From CAZMGV01 sp964621525 [NCBI: uncultured bacterium] (lineage in GTDB: Bacteria; JAGRBM01), in NCBI GenBank assembly GCA_964621525.1, contig CAZUMS010000033.1, positions 1 through 43,845 of the forward strand: a DNA stretch of 43,845 nucleotides, given 5' to 3'. Position numbers and translations under genes: made by a program. Below the pieces are notes generated by a model. It was not told the origin of the DNA and did no database searches. It worked only from the letters and a program-made list of their open reading frames with translations. Shown here one piece after another: positions 8,298-17,507 of the stretch. Numbering within the stretch: position 1 is the first letter of the stretch; every line of letters begins with the position of its first letter.

Positions 8298-9463
8298 GAC
8301 ACCGGGACTCCGTCCGCGTCCCGGAGCAGCCGCAAGGCACACACCAGCATCGCCGCCGTATACAGCGGGATCAGCAGGATTCCCCGGAAATTTCCGGCCC
8401 ATTCGTTCACATAACCGATTGCCGGCGAGAGGAGCAGGATCCCGAGTCCCGCTCCGGCCGTGAGGATCGCCGATACCTCCGCGCTCGCTTCCGGATACCG
8501 GTTCACGGCCACTGCGAAGAAAGTGGCAAACACGCCCGACAGACAGAACCCCTGGGCGATGACGGCCTGGTCCGCCCCTTCCGGGAGCAGAACGAATGCC
8601 ACCGAGCACAGAAGCGAGAGCGACGACATCCCAATCAGAAGCCGCACCGGAGAGAAGCGGGTGGCGAGGTACACCATCCCCAGACGCCCCACCGTGAGCG
8701 AGAGCCAGAAGTTCGACACGGCTTCCGCGCCGGCGAGGGGCTCCAGACCCCGTTCCCGGTTCAGGTAAAGCGCCGCCCAGTTGCTCGTGCTGATTTCCGC
8801 GCCGACATAAAAGAAGATACCGGCAGCGACGGTGAGCACGAGGGGGTTCCGCCAAAGGCGCTTCGGCCCAACCCCGGCTGCTTCCTGCCTTTGAGCCGGG
8901 ACTGCGGGGAACGGCAGCCACATCAGCAGGGGAAACGGAAGTAGTGCGATCACGCCCGCCACAAGGTAGGCCGTCCGCCAGCCGGAACCTTCCGCGATCA
9001 GGAGTCCGGAAAGCCGGGGACCCGCGAGCGCCGCGATGCCGAACATGAGGTGATAGAAGCTGAGCGCAGTGGTCCTGCGGCCGGGGTGCAGATCGACGAT
9101 GGCCGCATTGCCGGCGATCTCCGTAAACGCCCCGCCGATGCCGAACAGCGCCATGCCCGCGGCGGCCACGGGATACGATGAAGCCGTTGACACGAGGTAC
9201 AGCCCCCCGGCGAGGCCCAGGGAACCGGCAGCCGCGAACGGCTTCAGACGGCCGGCTGCCGAGAACTTCCAGCAGAATGCCGTGGCGCACAGGAACCCAA
9301 CGGAGAGCCAGATATAGAGGGCGCCGACGGCGGCCTCCGAGGCCCCGAGCGATTCTGCGATGGGGCTCACCGCCGGTCCGAACAACGTCAGGCCCACGGC
9401 ATAGGACATGACCGCGAGGAAAAGACCGCCGGAGAGCAGGTATCTGGGAAAGGCTTCTGGCAC
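8294..9463 (-). CDS. MFS transporter
   Basis: 389 residues with about twelve hydrophobic segments in two halves joined by a longer polar loop near residue 195 (PAVPAQRQEAAGVGPKRLWR), the standard major facilitator layout. A loop motif PGRRTTALSF after the fourth helix resembles the charged loop seen in the family. Start is a GTG at 9463. No drug, sugar or metabolite specificity can be read. It stands alone between the convergent PilZ gene and the pstS terminator, so it probably has its own promoter in the 108 bases upstream. Confidence 0.85.
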   Translation of the reverse strand: MPEAFPRYLLSGGLFLAVMSYAVGLTLFGPAVSPIAESLGASEAAVGALYIWLSVGFLCATAFCWKFSAAGRLKPFAAAGSLGLAGGLYLVSTASSYPVAAAGMALFGIGGAFTEIAGNAAIVDLHPGRRTTALSFYHLMFGIAALAGPRLSGLLIAEGSGWRTAYLVAGVIALLPFPLLMWLPFPAVPAQRQEAAGVGPKRLWRNPLVLTVAAGIFFYVGAEISTSNWAALYLNRERGLEPLAGAEAVSNFWLSLTVGRLGMVYLATRFSPVRLLIGMSSLSLLCSVAFVLLPEGADQAVIAQGFCLSGVFATFFAVAVNRYPEASAEVSAILTAGAGLGILLLSPAIGYVNEWAGNFRGILLIPLYTAAMLVCALRLLRDADGVPVS

Positions 9464-9518
9464 GGATGCGCTCCGGACCGTAACCGGACAGCCCCGTCAA
9501 CTCCAGCCGCCTGAAAGG

Positions 9519-9547
9519 AAAACGGCCCCGGATACCGGGGCCGTTTT
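9519..9547 (-). terminator. rho-independent terminator of pstS
   Basis: A perfect 13-base stem (AAAACGGCCCCGG, 9519-9531, pairing with 9535-9547) around a three-base loop, ending in TTTT in either reading direction. It begins 23 bases beyond the pstS stop at 9571 and precedes the MFS gene start at 9463, so it should insulate the two. Its symmetry would let it work on both strands. Confidence 0.9.
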
Positions 9548-9570
9548 CACAGGTGCCGCAAGATCTGCGG

Positions 9571-10608
9571 TTACTTCAGCTTGGTGACTTCTTCGGATGC
9601 AAGAGCAGCCGTGAGGGGATCGTATCCGTCCTTCACAACCACTTCCTGGCCTTCCTTGGAGACTGCATAACGGAGGAACTCACGGACGAGCGGATCCAGC
9701 GGCTCGTTCGGCTTCTGGTTCACGTAGATCAGCAGGAACCGGGAGAGCGGGTACTTGCCCGAGAGCGCGTTCTCGTAGTTCGGCTCGAAATACACGATCT
9801 TGTTCATGGCGCGCTTAAGGGCCGACTGCGGCTGCTTCTTGGAGAGCGCCACGGCCTTCACGCCAGAAGTCCTGTAGCCGATGCCCGAGTAGCCGATGCC
9901 GCCCAGATCCTCGGTAACACCCTGAACGACGGCGGCCGAGCCCGGCTGTTCCTTCACGGACGACTTGTAGTCGCCTTTGAACAGCGCGATTTCCTTGAAA
10001 TAGCCGTAGGTTCCGGACGCCGAGTTGCGGCCATAGAGGCTGATCGGACGGCTGGCCCATTCACCGGTCAGGCCGAGATCGCCCCAGGTCTTGATATCGC
10101 TGTTGCCGCCGTTGCGGGTGGACGAGAAGATCGCATCCACCTGTTCGAGCGTCAGCTCCTGAATGGGATTGTCCTTGTTCACGTAGACGGCGAGAGCGTC
10201 GATGGCGACGCGGTAGGCGGTCGGCTTGTAGCCGAACTTCTTCTCGAACTTGTCGAGCTCTTCTTCCTTCATCGGACGGCTCATGGGGCCGAGCTGCGCG
10301 GTGCCCGCAATAAGCGCCGGCGGAGCAGTCGTCGAGCCCTTGCCCTCGATCTGGATCTTCACGCTCGGGTACTGCTTGTTGAAGCCTTCCGCCCAGAGGG
10401 TCATCAGGTTGTTCAGCGTATCGGAACCGATCGAATTCAGGTTACCGGAAACGCCCTGGACCGCCGAATAGGAGGGCAGCGCCGGGTCGACCTTTCCGTC
10501 GGCCTGGGCGGTGACGGCAATGCCGGTGAAAACGGCGACGCCCGCGGCGACCGCCACGGCGGAGCGGCGGAAACCGCCGAGATTCTTGAACTTGAAGATA
10601 CTGCGCAT
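9571..10608 (-). CDS. pstS: phosphate ABC transporter substrate-binding protein PstS
   Basis: 345 residues. Start chosen at the ATG at 10608 with AAGGAGA 9 bases upstream; an in-frame upstream extension of 37 codons reads into the promoter and is not credible. A signal peptide follows (MRSIFKF, basic region, then [21 protein letters not shown]). The mature part has the phosphate-binding pattern: [10 protein letters not shown] near the start, [23 protein letters not shown] for the first loop, [12 protein letters not shown], and SGTYGYFKE. PstS binds phosphate in the periplasm and passes it to PstCAB. No pstC, pstA, pstB or phoU is in the window, so the gene stands apart from its permease. A PHO box lies upstream and a strong terminator downstream, so it is a single-gene transcript under probable PhoB control. 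Confidence 0.93.
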   Translation of the reverse strand: MRSIFKFKNLGGFRRSAVAVAAGVAVFTGIAVTAQADGKVDPALPSYSAVQGVSGNLNSIGSDTLNNLMTLWAEGFNKQYPSVKIQIEGKGSTTAPPALIAGTAQLGPMSRPMKEEELDKFEKKFGYKPTAYRVAIDALAVYVNKDNPIQELTLEQVDAIFSSTRNGGNSDIKTWGDLGLTGEWASRPISLYGRNSASGTYGYFKEIALFKGDYKSSVKEQPGSAAVVQGVTEDLGGIGYSGIGYRTSGVKAVALSKKQPQSALKRAMNKIVYFEPNYENALSGKYPLSRFLLIYVNQKPNEPLDPLVREFLRYAVSKEGQEVVVKDGYDPLTAALASEEVTKLK

Positions 10609-10712
10609 GTCGAGGGTTCTCCTTAGGGTTAGCGGCTGCCGGACTGGCCGGACTGCCCGGGGCTTCAGTGCCGCCCCTCCTGTTTTCTCGGAGCGAACCC
10701 TATCGAAAGGAT

Positions 10713-10730
10713 ATGACAAAGTTGTGACAG
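10713..10730 (-). promoter_or_regulatory. PHO box (PhoB binding site) upstream of pstS
   Basis: On the minus strand the sequence is CTGTCACAACTTTGTCAT, two TGTCA half-sites exactly 11 bases apart with an AT-rich spacer, the arrangement of the enterobacterial PHO box. It lies about 105 bases upstream of the pstS ATG at 10608. In known promoters the box replaces the -35 element; a GATAGG about nine bases further on is a possible -10. Function is inferred from the match and from the nature of the gene. Confidence 0.8.
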
Positions 10731-10766
10731 ACGTGTCGTGATGTTGAGACGCAATCCGGGGCTGTA

Positions 10767-10781
10767 AAATCCGCCGGATTT
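10767..10781 (-). terminator. weak hairpin after the Kef-type antiporter gene
   Basis: On the minus strand AAATCC, GGC, GGATTT followed by one more T forms a six-base stem with a short T run, 8 bases beyond the stop codon at 10789. It is small, so termination here may be inefficient. It lies upstream of the pstS PHO box. Confidence 0.4.
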
Positions 10782-10788
10782 CCGGTGG

Positions 10789-12870
10789 TTAAGCCGGGCT
10801 CGCCACCAGCGGTTCTTCGGATGCATCCTTGGGACGGCCCAGCAGCCGGCAGGCTTCAGCGATGGCGCCCTTCGAACCGCTGAGCACCAGAAGGTCTCCG
10901 GGCTCCAGCCGGTCCGTCGCCTTGGGCATCTGGATACGTTCAGCCCCCCGGACAATGGCCAGGACTGCCGCACCGGTGAGCCCCCGCAGATTCACCTCGC
11001 CGAGCGTCTTGCCCGCCGCCGCGGAATTCCGGTCCAGTTCCAGCGTCTCCGGCGTACCGAGCCCGGTCAGCAGTTCACGCGTGTGCTCGAGAACCGTATT
11101 GGAACTCCGCTGGTCGGTCTGGCCCTCCAGTACTTCGGCGATGACCATGACCCCCGCCCGGACATGCCCGTGCAGGTTGCTGGCGCTCCGCCAGAGATAA
11201 AAGGCGGAAACCCCTGCGGCGATCACGATGACCGGAAGGCTCCGGAACGGAGACAGGAACGGCTGAGTGATCAGCAGCAGAAGGGCCAGAACGATCATCA
11301 CGGCCGCGATCTGGAGCGTCACCCTCAGGGCGAAGCGGGGAGCGTTCGCCCGGTCGAGGCCGGTCCCGGTCACTTGGGGAAACGCTCGCTCCGACAAAAG
11401 CACTGCCAGCGACGAGGTAAACTTGATCACGCCGGCAAACAGGGGGACGCACAGCACCGCGACCGCCAGTGGCAGCAGGAAGCCGGTGAACCGCTCCGGA
11501 ATTCCCATCCTGAGGCCGATTTCCAGCGACCGGTCGTGCAGGAGCGCGGCACCGACGATCAAAAGCGCCATCACTAGGGCATCCATCAGGAGATAGATCA
11601 TCGTCCGCCGCAGCGCCGACTTCTCCGCCCGATTATCTTCCGCGCGGGATATCTCGTTGATCCATGAGGCATAGAGCGACGAATAGGTCTGCAGCGGCTT
11701 GGGCATCTTGCGGTCGATGAACGCCGCAATGTCCGCCGAATACCGGATCAACCACGGCGTCGTAAAGGTCGATACCGCCACGACACTGACGGCGACGGGG
11801 AAGAAATATTCGGGCGTCGTTCCGGTGGCCTGCCCGATCCCCGCGACGATAAGTGTCAGTTCGCCGATCTGGCCGAAGCTGAGCCCGAGCCGCAGGGCAT
11901 CGAGAACCGGATTTCCCGCGAGGAACGCCCCCACCGAAACGCTCAGGAATTTTCCGCCGATGACGACAGCCGAGAGCAGGGCCACCAGTTTCCAGTGTTC
12001 CAGTATCTGGCGCGGATCGATAAGCATGCCCACCGACACGAAGAAGACGGCGGCAAACACGTCCCTGAGCGGCCGCACGAGCGGCAGGATCCGCTCGTCT
12101 TCTCCGGACTCGCTCACCATCGAGCCTGCGATGAACGCGCCGAGAACCCCCGAATAGCCGAACTCCTGGGCGATCAGGGTGAACGTGAAGCCTATGCCCA
12201 CGATCGCCACCAGCATGCTTTCCGGATGATTCTGCCGGATCAGGTGCCGCGTCAGCCCCGGAATCAGCATAAACCCCAGTGTGAGCAGGCCGGCCATGAA
12301 GGCAAAAAGCTTGGCGAACACGAGGACCAGCGAACCCGCCGGCACGTCCCCAGCCGTAGCCACGGCGGAAAGAATTGCGATCAGCAGGATGCCGAGCATG
12401 TCCTCGAACAGGCTGACGCCGACGACCATTTCGGGGATCCGCCCTCGGATGCCTTCTTCCTGAAGGGCTTTCAGTACCAGCGGGGTGCTGGTGACGGTCA
12501 TGATCGCCCCCGCGAACAGGCTGACCTTCACGTCCCAGCCGAGCAGGCGGCCCGTCGCGAACCCCGCCCAGAGCATGAACAGGAGCTCGAAGGCGGCGAT
12601 AAAGGCGAGCGCCCGCCCCTGACGGAACAGCTTGGTCAGCCGGAACTCGAGACCCACCACAAACATGATAAGTACCGCACCGAGTTCGGCCAGCGAACGG
12701 ACCACCTCGGGGTCCGCCGTCACGGGGATCGGGATATTCGGTCCGACGATCATCCCGGCCACGACATAGCCCAGCACCACCGGCTGGTTCAGCCGCCGGA
12801 AAACGAACACCACCAGCGCAGCGACGCTGAGGGCGATTGCAAGATTCTGCAGGAAAAGGGCTCCGGACAT
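10789..12870 (-). CDS. Kef-type cation:proton antiporter (CPA2) with RCK_C domain
   Basis: 693 residues. The N-terminal 390 residues form the CPA2 exchanger with about twelve helices; LNQPVVLGYVVAGMIVGP at residue 28 and FVVGLEFRL near 78 are classic Kef/NapA family sequence. A linker with three or four further hydrophobic segments (about 415-570) separates this from a C-terminal RCK_C/TrkA-C domain (about 600-680; TLELDRNSAAAGKTLGEV ... ERIQMPKATDRLEPGDLLVL), which binds a regulatory ligand. No full nucleotide-binding RCK_N domain is evident, unlike E. coli KefB/KefC; it is closer to antiporters of the YbaL or AmhT type. It should exchange K+ or Na+ for protons across the inner membrane; ion choice not predictable. 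Confidence 0.9.
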   Translation of the reverse strand: MSGALFLQNLAIALSVAALVVFVFRRLNQPVVLGYVVAGMIVGPNIPIPVTADPEVVRSLAELGAVLIMFVVGLEFRLTKLFRQGRALAFIAAFELLFMLWAGFATGRLLGWDVKVSLFAGAIMTVTSTPLVLKALQEEGIRGRIPEMVVGVSLFEDMLGILLIAILSAVATAGDVPAGSLVLVFAKLFAFMAGLLTLGFMLIPGLTRHLIRQNHPESMLVAIVGIGFTFTLIAQEFGYSGVLGAFIAGSMVSESGEDERILPLVRPLRDVFAAVFFVSVGMLIDPRQILEHWKLVALLSAVVIGGKFLSVSVGAFLAGNPVLDALRLGLSFGQIGELTLIVAGIGQATGTTPEYFFPVAVSVVAVSTFTTPWLIRYSADIAAFIDRKMPKPLQTYSSLYASWINEISRAEDNRAEKSALRRTMIYLLMDALVMALLIVGAALLHDRSLEIGLRMGIPERFTGFLLPLAVAVLCVPLFAGVIKFTSSLAVLLSERAFPQVTGTGLDRANAPRFALRVTLQIAAVMIVLALLLLITQPFLSPFRSLPVIVIAAGVSAFYLWRSASNLHGHVRAGVMVIAEVLEGQTDQRSSNTVLEHTRELLTGLGTPETLELDRNSAAAGKTLGEVNLRGLTGAAVLAIVRGAERIQMPKATDRLEPGDLLVLSGSKGAIAEACRLLGRPKDASEEPLVASPA

Positions 12871-12973
12871 GGCTGAAGGTATGTTTAGTCTGGGGTCGGC
12901 CCGAAGTCGCCAGACAGACTGGATTGTCAGGCCATCCGGTGCGGAACGGACAGCATCAATGCGGCCCGGCCGT

Positions 12974-13945
12974 TCAGGGATTCACAATCAGCCAGGCCAT
13001 GTAGCTGCCGAACGCCAGCAGGAGGCCGATACCGCCCGGCCGGGTGATCTTGCGGGTCCAGTACACCAGCGGGAAAAACGCCACCGTCACGGCAACCATG
13101 ACCCAAGCATCGATCGAGACGATCTGTGACGCTACAGGGATGGGCGTGATCAGCCCGGAAACCCCGAGGATGAACAGAATGTTGAATATGTTCGACCCGA
13201 TGATGTTGGTGACGGCGATATCGTAATGCTTACGTACAGTTGCCATCACGCTGGCCACCAGTTCAGGCAGCGACGTCCCTCCAGCGACAATCGTGAGACC
13301 GATGACCCGTTCGGTCATACCGGCCTCCCGGGCAATTCCAACGGCCCCTTCCAGAAGCAGCTTCGCTCCCACGGTCAGTCCCAGGAACGACAGCAAGAGA
13401 CCTCCGGCCAGAAACCAGACCGGCCGGCTTTTGAGCGACTTCGCCTCTTCTGGAACGGTTACCTCTCCGATCTCCTTCTGTTCCTGCGCACTGATCTCGC
13501 TCCGGGCCAGCCGGATGGAGTAGACCACAAAAGCCACCATGGAGATGAGGAAGAAGCCGCTCTCCAGCCGGTCCAGGAGTCCGTCCCGGAGCAGCAGGAG
13601 AGCGATAAAGCTCGCCAGTAGGCAGAACGGGAAGTCGAGCTTAATGGTCTGACTCCGGACTTCGACGGCGGCGATCGTGGCGCAAAGGCCCAGAACCAGA
13701 GCGACATTGAAGATGTTCGATCCGATCGCGTTGCCCAGGGCGATGTCCGGAGTCCCCTTCAGGGCAGCCGTCGCCGAAACGAACAGTTCGGGCATGGAGG
13801 TGCCGGCCGCGACGACGGTGAGGCCGATGACCGCTTTCGTCACCCGTGCCTTTTCCGCCGACGCCGAGGCGAAATTCACCAGCAGGTCCCCGGCGCCGGC
13901 CAGAATGGCAAGGCCGCCAACGATCATCGCGAGGTCCAGGAACAC
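12974..13945 (-). CDS. calcium/sodium antiporter, CaCA family (YrbG-like)
   Basis: 323 residues, ten or so membrane helices in two inverted halves. Both halves carry the family's alpha-repeat signatures: GTSMPELFVSATAAL with GNAIGSNIFN in the first, and GTSLPELVASVMATV with NIIGSNIFN in the second; the glutamates of the two PEL motifs are the ion-binding residues. A polar loop (about 145-180, rich in Glu and Lys) separates the halves. Length is normal for bacterial K+-independent exchangers. Start is a GTG at 13945, only 4 bases after the aminotransferase stop, so both are likely in one transcript. Confidence 0.92.
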   Translation of the reverse strand: MFLDLAMIVGGLAILAGAGDLLVNFASASAEKARVTKAVIGLTVVAAGTSMPELFVSATAALKGTPDIALGNAIGSNIFNVALVLGLCATIAAVEVRSQTIKLDFPFCLLASFIALLLLRDGLLDRLESGFFLISMVAFVVYSIRLARSEISAQEQKEIGEVTVPEEAKSLKSRPVWFLAGGLLLSFLGLTVGAKLLLEGAVGIAREAGMTERVIGLTIVAGGTSLPELVASVMATVRKHYDIAVTNIIGSNIFNILFILGVSGLITPIPVASQIVSIDAWVMVAVTVAFFPLVYWTRKITRPGGIGLLLAFGSYMAWLIVNP

Positions 13946-13949
13946 CGTT

Positions 13950-15110
13950 TCAGTTGCCCTTTACGGCGCGGTCGAAAATCGCGAAAAACCGCTCGATGTC
14001 GGAAGCATTATTGTAGAAATGCGGCGCCACGCGGACCGCGCCGCGCCGGAAGGCGAGGTCGCAGCCCTGCTGTTTCATCGCGCGGACCACGGGGGCGCCT
14101 TCGAAGTTCCCCGTGAAGCAGGTGATGGCGACGTCCAGCGGGGAGCCCCGGAAATTTACGACCTTGTGGCCCCGGCGGCGGATTTCCTCGCGGACGCGGG
14201 CGGCGTTGTCGAGCGCCATGCGCTCGATGCGCTCGATGCCGATCTCGGCAAACTTCTCGAACACGGCCCCGAGGGGGAAAATCGTAAGCTGGGGAAGCGA
14301 ACCTTCCTCGAACCGGCGGGCGTGATCGGGCAGCGTGAAATCGTACGTATCGAAATCCTTGTTCTTCACGACCGAGTTCCAGCCGACGAGTACGGGCCGT
14401 ACCTGACCGATCAGGGACTTGCGGATATAGAAGATGCCGCAGCCCTCGAACGAGCAGAGCCATTTGTGGCCGTCGGCGGCGAGGAAATCGACGCCCATGC
14501 GGACGACGTCGATCGGGTGAACGCCAAGCGACTGGATGGCGTCCACGCAGAGCAGCGCACCTTTGGCATGAACTGCATCCGCCAGTTCTTTCAGATCGAA
14601 CCGGAAGCCGGTCGAAAACTCCACATGAGAGATCGAGACGAGCCTCGTGCGGCTGTCGATAGCCGCCACAAGATCTTCCGTCCGGAACTCGCCGTCCCGC
14701 GCCGGGACCAGTTTTGTCGAGACGCCCCGGCCCTTCAGGTTCAGCCACGGGTAGACATTCGAGGGGTATTCCACCGCCGTCGTCACGACGTTGTCCCCCG
14801 GCTTCCAGTCGAGGCCTTCGGCGACGAGCGATAGCCCGTGGGAAGTATTGCGGACGAAAGCGACTTCCCCCGGCTGGGCGCCGATGAACCAGGAGGCGAT
14901 CTGGCGGACTTTCTCGATCCGTTCCTCCCACTGGACGTAGTTTTTCTGGCCCGTACGGGCGGCTTCGGCCGAGAAATGGGCCGCCGCCAGCATGGCCCGG
15001 GTCATGACCGGGGCGACGCCCGCGTGGTTCAGGTGGATCACCTGCTGGAGGACCGGGAATTCCATCGTCCGGAACTCTTCAAGCTGGTCGGGGGGCATGG
15101 GGGTGGACAT
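13950..15110 (-). CDS. class V PLP-dependent aminotransferase (cysteine desulfurase-like fold)
   Basis: 386 residues. Fold-type I enzyme of the class V group: HLNHAGVAPV near residue 25, SHVEFSTG and VDAIQSLGVHPIDV for the PLP ring contact, then FLAADGHKWL with the Schiff-base lysine at K216, and GCGIFYIRK after it. Members include cysteine desulfurases, selenocysteine lyases, isopenicillin-epimerase-like enzymes and kynureninase-like lyases. The catalytic cysteine loop of SufS or IscS is not obvious, so I do not name a substrate. ATG at 15110 has GAGG upstream. It starts a short transcript with the CaCA antiporter and is divergent from nuoI. Confidence 0.85.
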   Translation of the reverse strand: MSTPMPPDQLEEFRTMEFPVLQQVIHLNHAGVAPVMTRAMLAAAHFSAEAARTGQKNYVQWEERIEKVRQIASWFIGAQPGEVAFVRNTSHGLSLVAEGLDWKPGDNVVTTAVEYPSNVYPWLNLKGRGVSTKLVPARDGEFRTEDLVAAIDSRTRLVSISHVEFSTGFRFDLKELADAVHAKGALLCVDAIQSLGVHPIDVVRMGVDFLAADGHKWLCSFEGCGIFYIRKSLIGQVRPVLVGWNSVVKNKDFDTYDFTLPDHARRFEEGSLPQLTIFPLGAVFEKFAEIGIERIERMALDNAARVREEIRRRGHKVVNFRGSPLDVAITCFTGNFEGAPVVRAMKQQGCDLAFRRGAVRVAPHFYNNASDIERFFAIFDRAVKGN

Positions 15111-15122
15111 GATCTACCTCGT

Positions 15123-15151
15123 TTGACTCGCCGCCACGGTTTGGCTTTAAC
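15123..15151 (+). promoter_or_regulatory. candidate sigma-70 promoter for nuoI
   Basis: TTGACT (15123-15128), a 17-base spacer, then TTTAAC (15146-15151). The hexamers match the consensus at five and four positions with ideal spacing. The gene start is 60 bases downstream. The region is the divergent gap to the aminotransferase gene. Confidence 0.5.
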
Positions 15152-15210
15152 CTAGCCCAAGTTCAAGGCCGGGGCCGCAAGCCGCCCCCGCCGGAAACGG
15201 GACCCTTCCG

Positions 15211-15873
15211 ATGGCAGCGACCGTAGTGCTGGTGAAACGAAGCGAACCGACCTTCCTCGAGCAGATTTATATCGTCGAGATCGGCCGGGGAATGGCGACC
15301 ACCATGGGCCGCCTGCTCAAGAACCTCACCGACACCTGGACGTCGAAGTTCCCGGCCCTGAATTCGGGCCTCAAGGGACTCAGGAAGCGCCTGGAGCCGG
15401 TTCCGCTCCTCGGGGCCGTCGCCCGGGGCGTACTGCCCGCCGAAGGGGACGGTATCGTCACCGTCGACTACCCGAAAGAGCAGATCTGGCAGCCGCCCTA
15501 CTACCGTGCCGCGCACCGGCTGATGCAGCATGAAGACGGCCGCACCCGCTGCACCGCCTGCATGCTCTGTGCGACGAACTGTCCGGCCCACTGCATTCAC
15601 ATCGAGGCGCAGGAGATCGAGGACCCCACGGTCGAGAAGGCCCCCCGCCGTTACGATATCGATATCCTGCGCTGCGTGTTCTGCGGCTTCTGCGTGGAAG
15701 CCTGCCCGTGCGACGCGATCCGCATGGACACGGCCATCGTGGACGACGTCCAGTACGACCGCAGCGTCCTCGACATCAACTTCCTCATGGGCCGGGGTGC
15801 GAAAGTCTCGCACCCCTCCGACCACCGCCACGACCGGCGGCAGTTCTTCAACTCCGTCAACACCGGACACTGA
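15211..15873 (+). CDS. nuoI: NADH-quinone oxidoreductase subunit I (stand-alone)
   Basis: 220 residues. Two [4Fe-4S] motifs are intact: CTACMLCATNCP near residue 113 and CVFCGFCVEACP near 155, the latter followed by CDAI as in NuoI. Between them, residues such as HIEAQEIEDP and KAPRRYDIDILRC are typical of the complex I subunit that carries clusters N6a and N6b. The N-terminal 100 residues include an amphipathic start and a segment LGAVARGVLP; the protein is somewhat longer than the usual 160-180 residues. Other nuo genes are not in the window, so this copy sits outside an operon. It could serve a dispersed complex I or a related ferredoxin-type oxidoreductase. Confidence 0.88.
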   Translation: MAATVVLVKRSEPTFLEQIYIVEIGRGMATTMGRLLKNLTDTWTSKFPALNSGLKGLRKRLEPVPLLGAVARGVLPAEGDGIVTVDYPKEQIWQPPYYRAAHRLMQHEDGRTRCTACMLCATNCPAHCIHIEAQEIEDPTVEKAPRRYDIDILRCVFCGFCVEACPCDAIRMDTAIVDDVQYDRSVLDINFLMGRGAKVSHPSDHRHDRRQFFNSVNTGH

Positions 15874-15879
15874 GCGCAC

Positions 15880-15894
15880 CGGGGCGGAGCCCCG
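15880..15894. terminator. short hairpin between convergent nuoI and NtrC-type gene
   Basis: CGGGGC, GGA, GCCCCG: a six-base GC stem with three-base loop in the 21-base gap between two stop codons. No T run follows on either strand, so termination efficiency is doubtful. Confidence 0.45.
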
Positions 15895-17334
15895 TCAGTG
15901 TTCCAGTTCGCCTCCGGCATCGTCGGCGATGCCGGCCGGGGCGTGAATACCCCGCTTCTTGAGCTTTTCAATAAGCGTCGTCCGCTTGATCTTGAGCAGC
16001 GCGGCGGCCCGGTTCTTGTTCCAGCCGGTGCGATCCAGCGCAGAGAGGATCAGCCGGTCCTCGAAATCCTCGATGGTGCGCTTGAGGTCGAGCCCGCCCT
16101 GCGGGAGCGAGAGCGCCGGCGAGCGCATCGTGACGTTCTGGTCCCCGAACAGCTTTTCCGGCAGGTCCGAGAGGTCGATGGTTCCCTCGCCCTTCAGGAC
16201 CACCGTACGCTCGATGAGGTTCTCGAGCTCGCGCACGTTGCCCGGCCAGCCGTAGTCCACGAGCGAGGCCATGGCAGCATCGGTAATCCCGCGGATCGGC
16301 ATGTGTTTCTCCCGGACGAACCGGTCGATGAAAAATTTCACCAGCAGCGGGACGTCCTCGCGCCGCTCGCGGAGCGGCGGGATCTGGACCGGGATCACGT
16401 TCAGCCGGTAGTAAAGATCTTCCCGGAACTTGCCCTCGCGGATCAGCCGGGCGAGGTCCTGGTTCGTGGCGGCGATCACCCGCACGTCTACTTTCAGGGT
16501 CTTCTCGGAGCCGATCGGGGTGACTTCCTTCTCCTGAAGCACGCGGAGCAGCTTCACCTGGAGGTTCGGGCTCATCTCGCCCACTTCGTCCAGGAACAGC
16601 GTGCCGCCCGAGGCAGCCGCGAACCGGCCCAGGCGGTTGGCGATGGCGCCGGTGAAGCTGCCCTTTATATGGCCGAACAGCTCGCTCTCCAGAAGATCCG
16701 CCGGGATGGCTCCGCAGTTCACGGCAACAAGCAGCTTGTCGCGCCGCCGGGAGAGATTGTGAAGCGCCCTCGCCACCAGTTCCTTGCCGGTGCCGGACTC
16801 GCCGGTGACGAGCACCGTGCTGTCGGTGTCGGCCACCCGGCGGATCAGGGAGAAGATCTTCTGCATCTTCTCGGAGGAACCGATGAAGTTCTCGAAGCCG
16901 GACAGGGTCTGGAGCTGGCGCTTCAGCTCCTGGTTCTCCTGCCGGAGGGCGTGGTGCTCGCGGGCACGGCCGATAAGGTTCAGGAGGTCGTCGAGCTGGA
17001 ACGGCTTCGTGATGTAGTGGAACGCCCCGCTCTTCATGGCGTCCACGGCGCTCTCCACCGTTCCGTAACCGGTCATCACGATCACTTCGGTCTCGGGGAG
17101 GGCGGCCTTCAGCTCCTTGAGGAGCCCGATGCCGTCCATGTCGGGAAGCTTGACGTCGAGAAGGATGACCTCCGGGCGTACGCGTTCGGCGGTCTCGCGG
17201 CCCCGGCGGCCGTCCTCGGCCGTGGACACGTCGAAACCCTGCCGCTGCAGCACGAGCTGCGTGGACTGGCGCATCATCGGCTCGTCGTCGATGATCAGAA
17301 CGCCTGGCAGGCTGCCTGGTTCCTTTTCGGACAT
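15895..17334 (-). CDS. sigma-54-dependent response regulator, NtrC family
   Basis: 479 residues in three domains. Receiver (about 10-125) with acidic pocket D16/D17 and phosphoacceptor D60 in [16 protein letters not shown]+ domain (about 150-385) with Walker A GESGTGKE and the sigma-54 contact loop at residues 225-230, here GSFTGA instead of [17 protein letters not shown] is the Walker B. C-terminal Fis-type helix-turn-helix (about 430-470; [20 protein letters not shown]). It should activate sigma-54 promoters when phosphorylated. No sensor kinase is adjacent; the only kinase in the window, at 24376, is 7 kb away and has its own receiver. Targets unknown. Confidence 0.93.
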   Translation of the reverse strand: MSEKEPGSLPGVLIIDDEPMMRQSTQLVLQRQGFDVSTAEDGRRGRETAERVRPEVILLDVKLPDMDGIGLLKELKAALPETEVIVMTGYGTVESAVDAMKSGAFHYITKPFQLDDLLNLIGRAREHHALRQENQELKRQLQTLSGFENFIGSSEKMQKIFSLIRRVADTDSTVLVTGESGTGKELVARALHNLSRRRDKLLVAVNCGAIPADLLESELFGHIKGSFTGAIANRLGRFAAASGGTLFLDEVGEMSPNLQVKLLRVLQEKEVTPIGSEKTLKVDVRVIAATNQDLARLIREGKFREDLYYRLNVIPVQIPPLRERREDVPLLVKFFIDRFVREKHMPIRGITDAAMASLVDYGWPGNVRELENLIERTVVLKGEGTIDLSDLPEKLFGDQNVTMRSPALSLPQGGLDLKRTIEDFEDRLILSALDRTGWNKNRAAALLKIKRTTLIEKLKKRGIHAPAGIADDAGGELEH

Positions 17335-17507
17335 CGGTGCTTCTGTCCGGATGCACCCCTCGCCGGACGGCGGGAGGGCGCATCCGCCTCCTCAGAACAC
17401 GAAAACATTCCCGGACCCGGAAGGAAGTCTAGCCAGACCTCCGGATTGCGCCAGTCCCCCCGGACCGGATCGTCCCGGGTACCCCTTGATTTCCGGAGCG
17501 CCGGGCG

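Noticed and set aside
10609-10719. An N-terminal extension of pstS by 37 codons
   Set aside because: It lacks a ribosome binding site, puts an arginine-rich leader before the signal peptide, and begins inside the PHO box.
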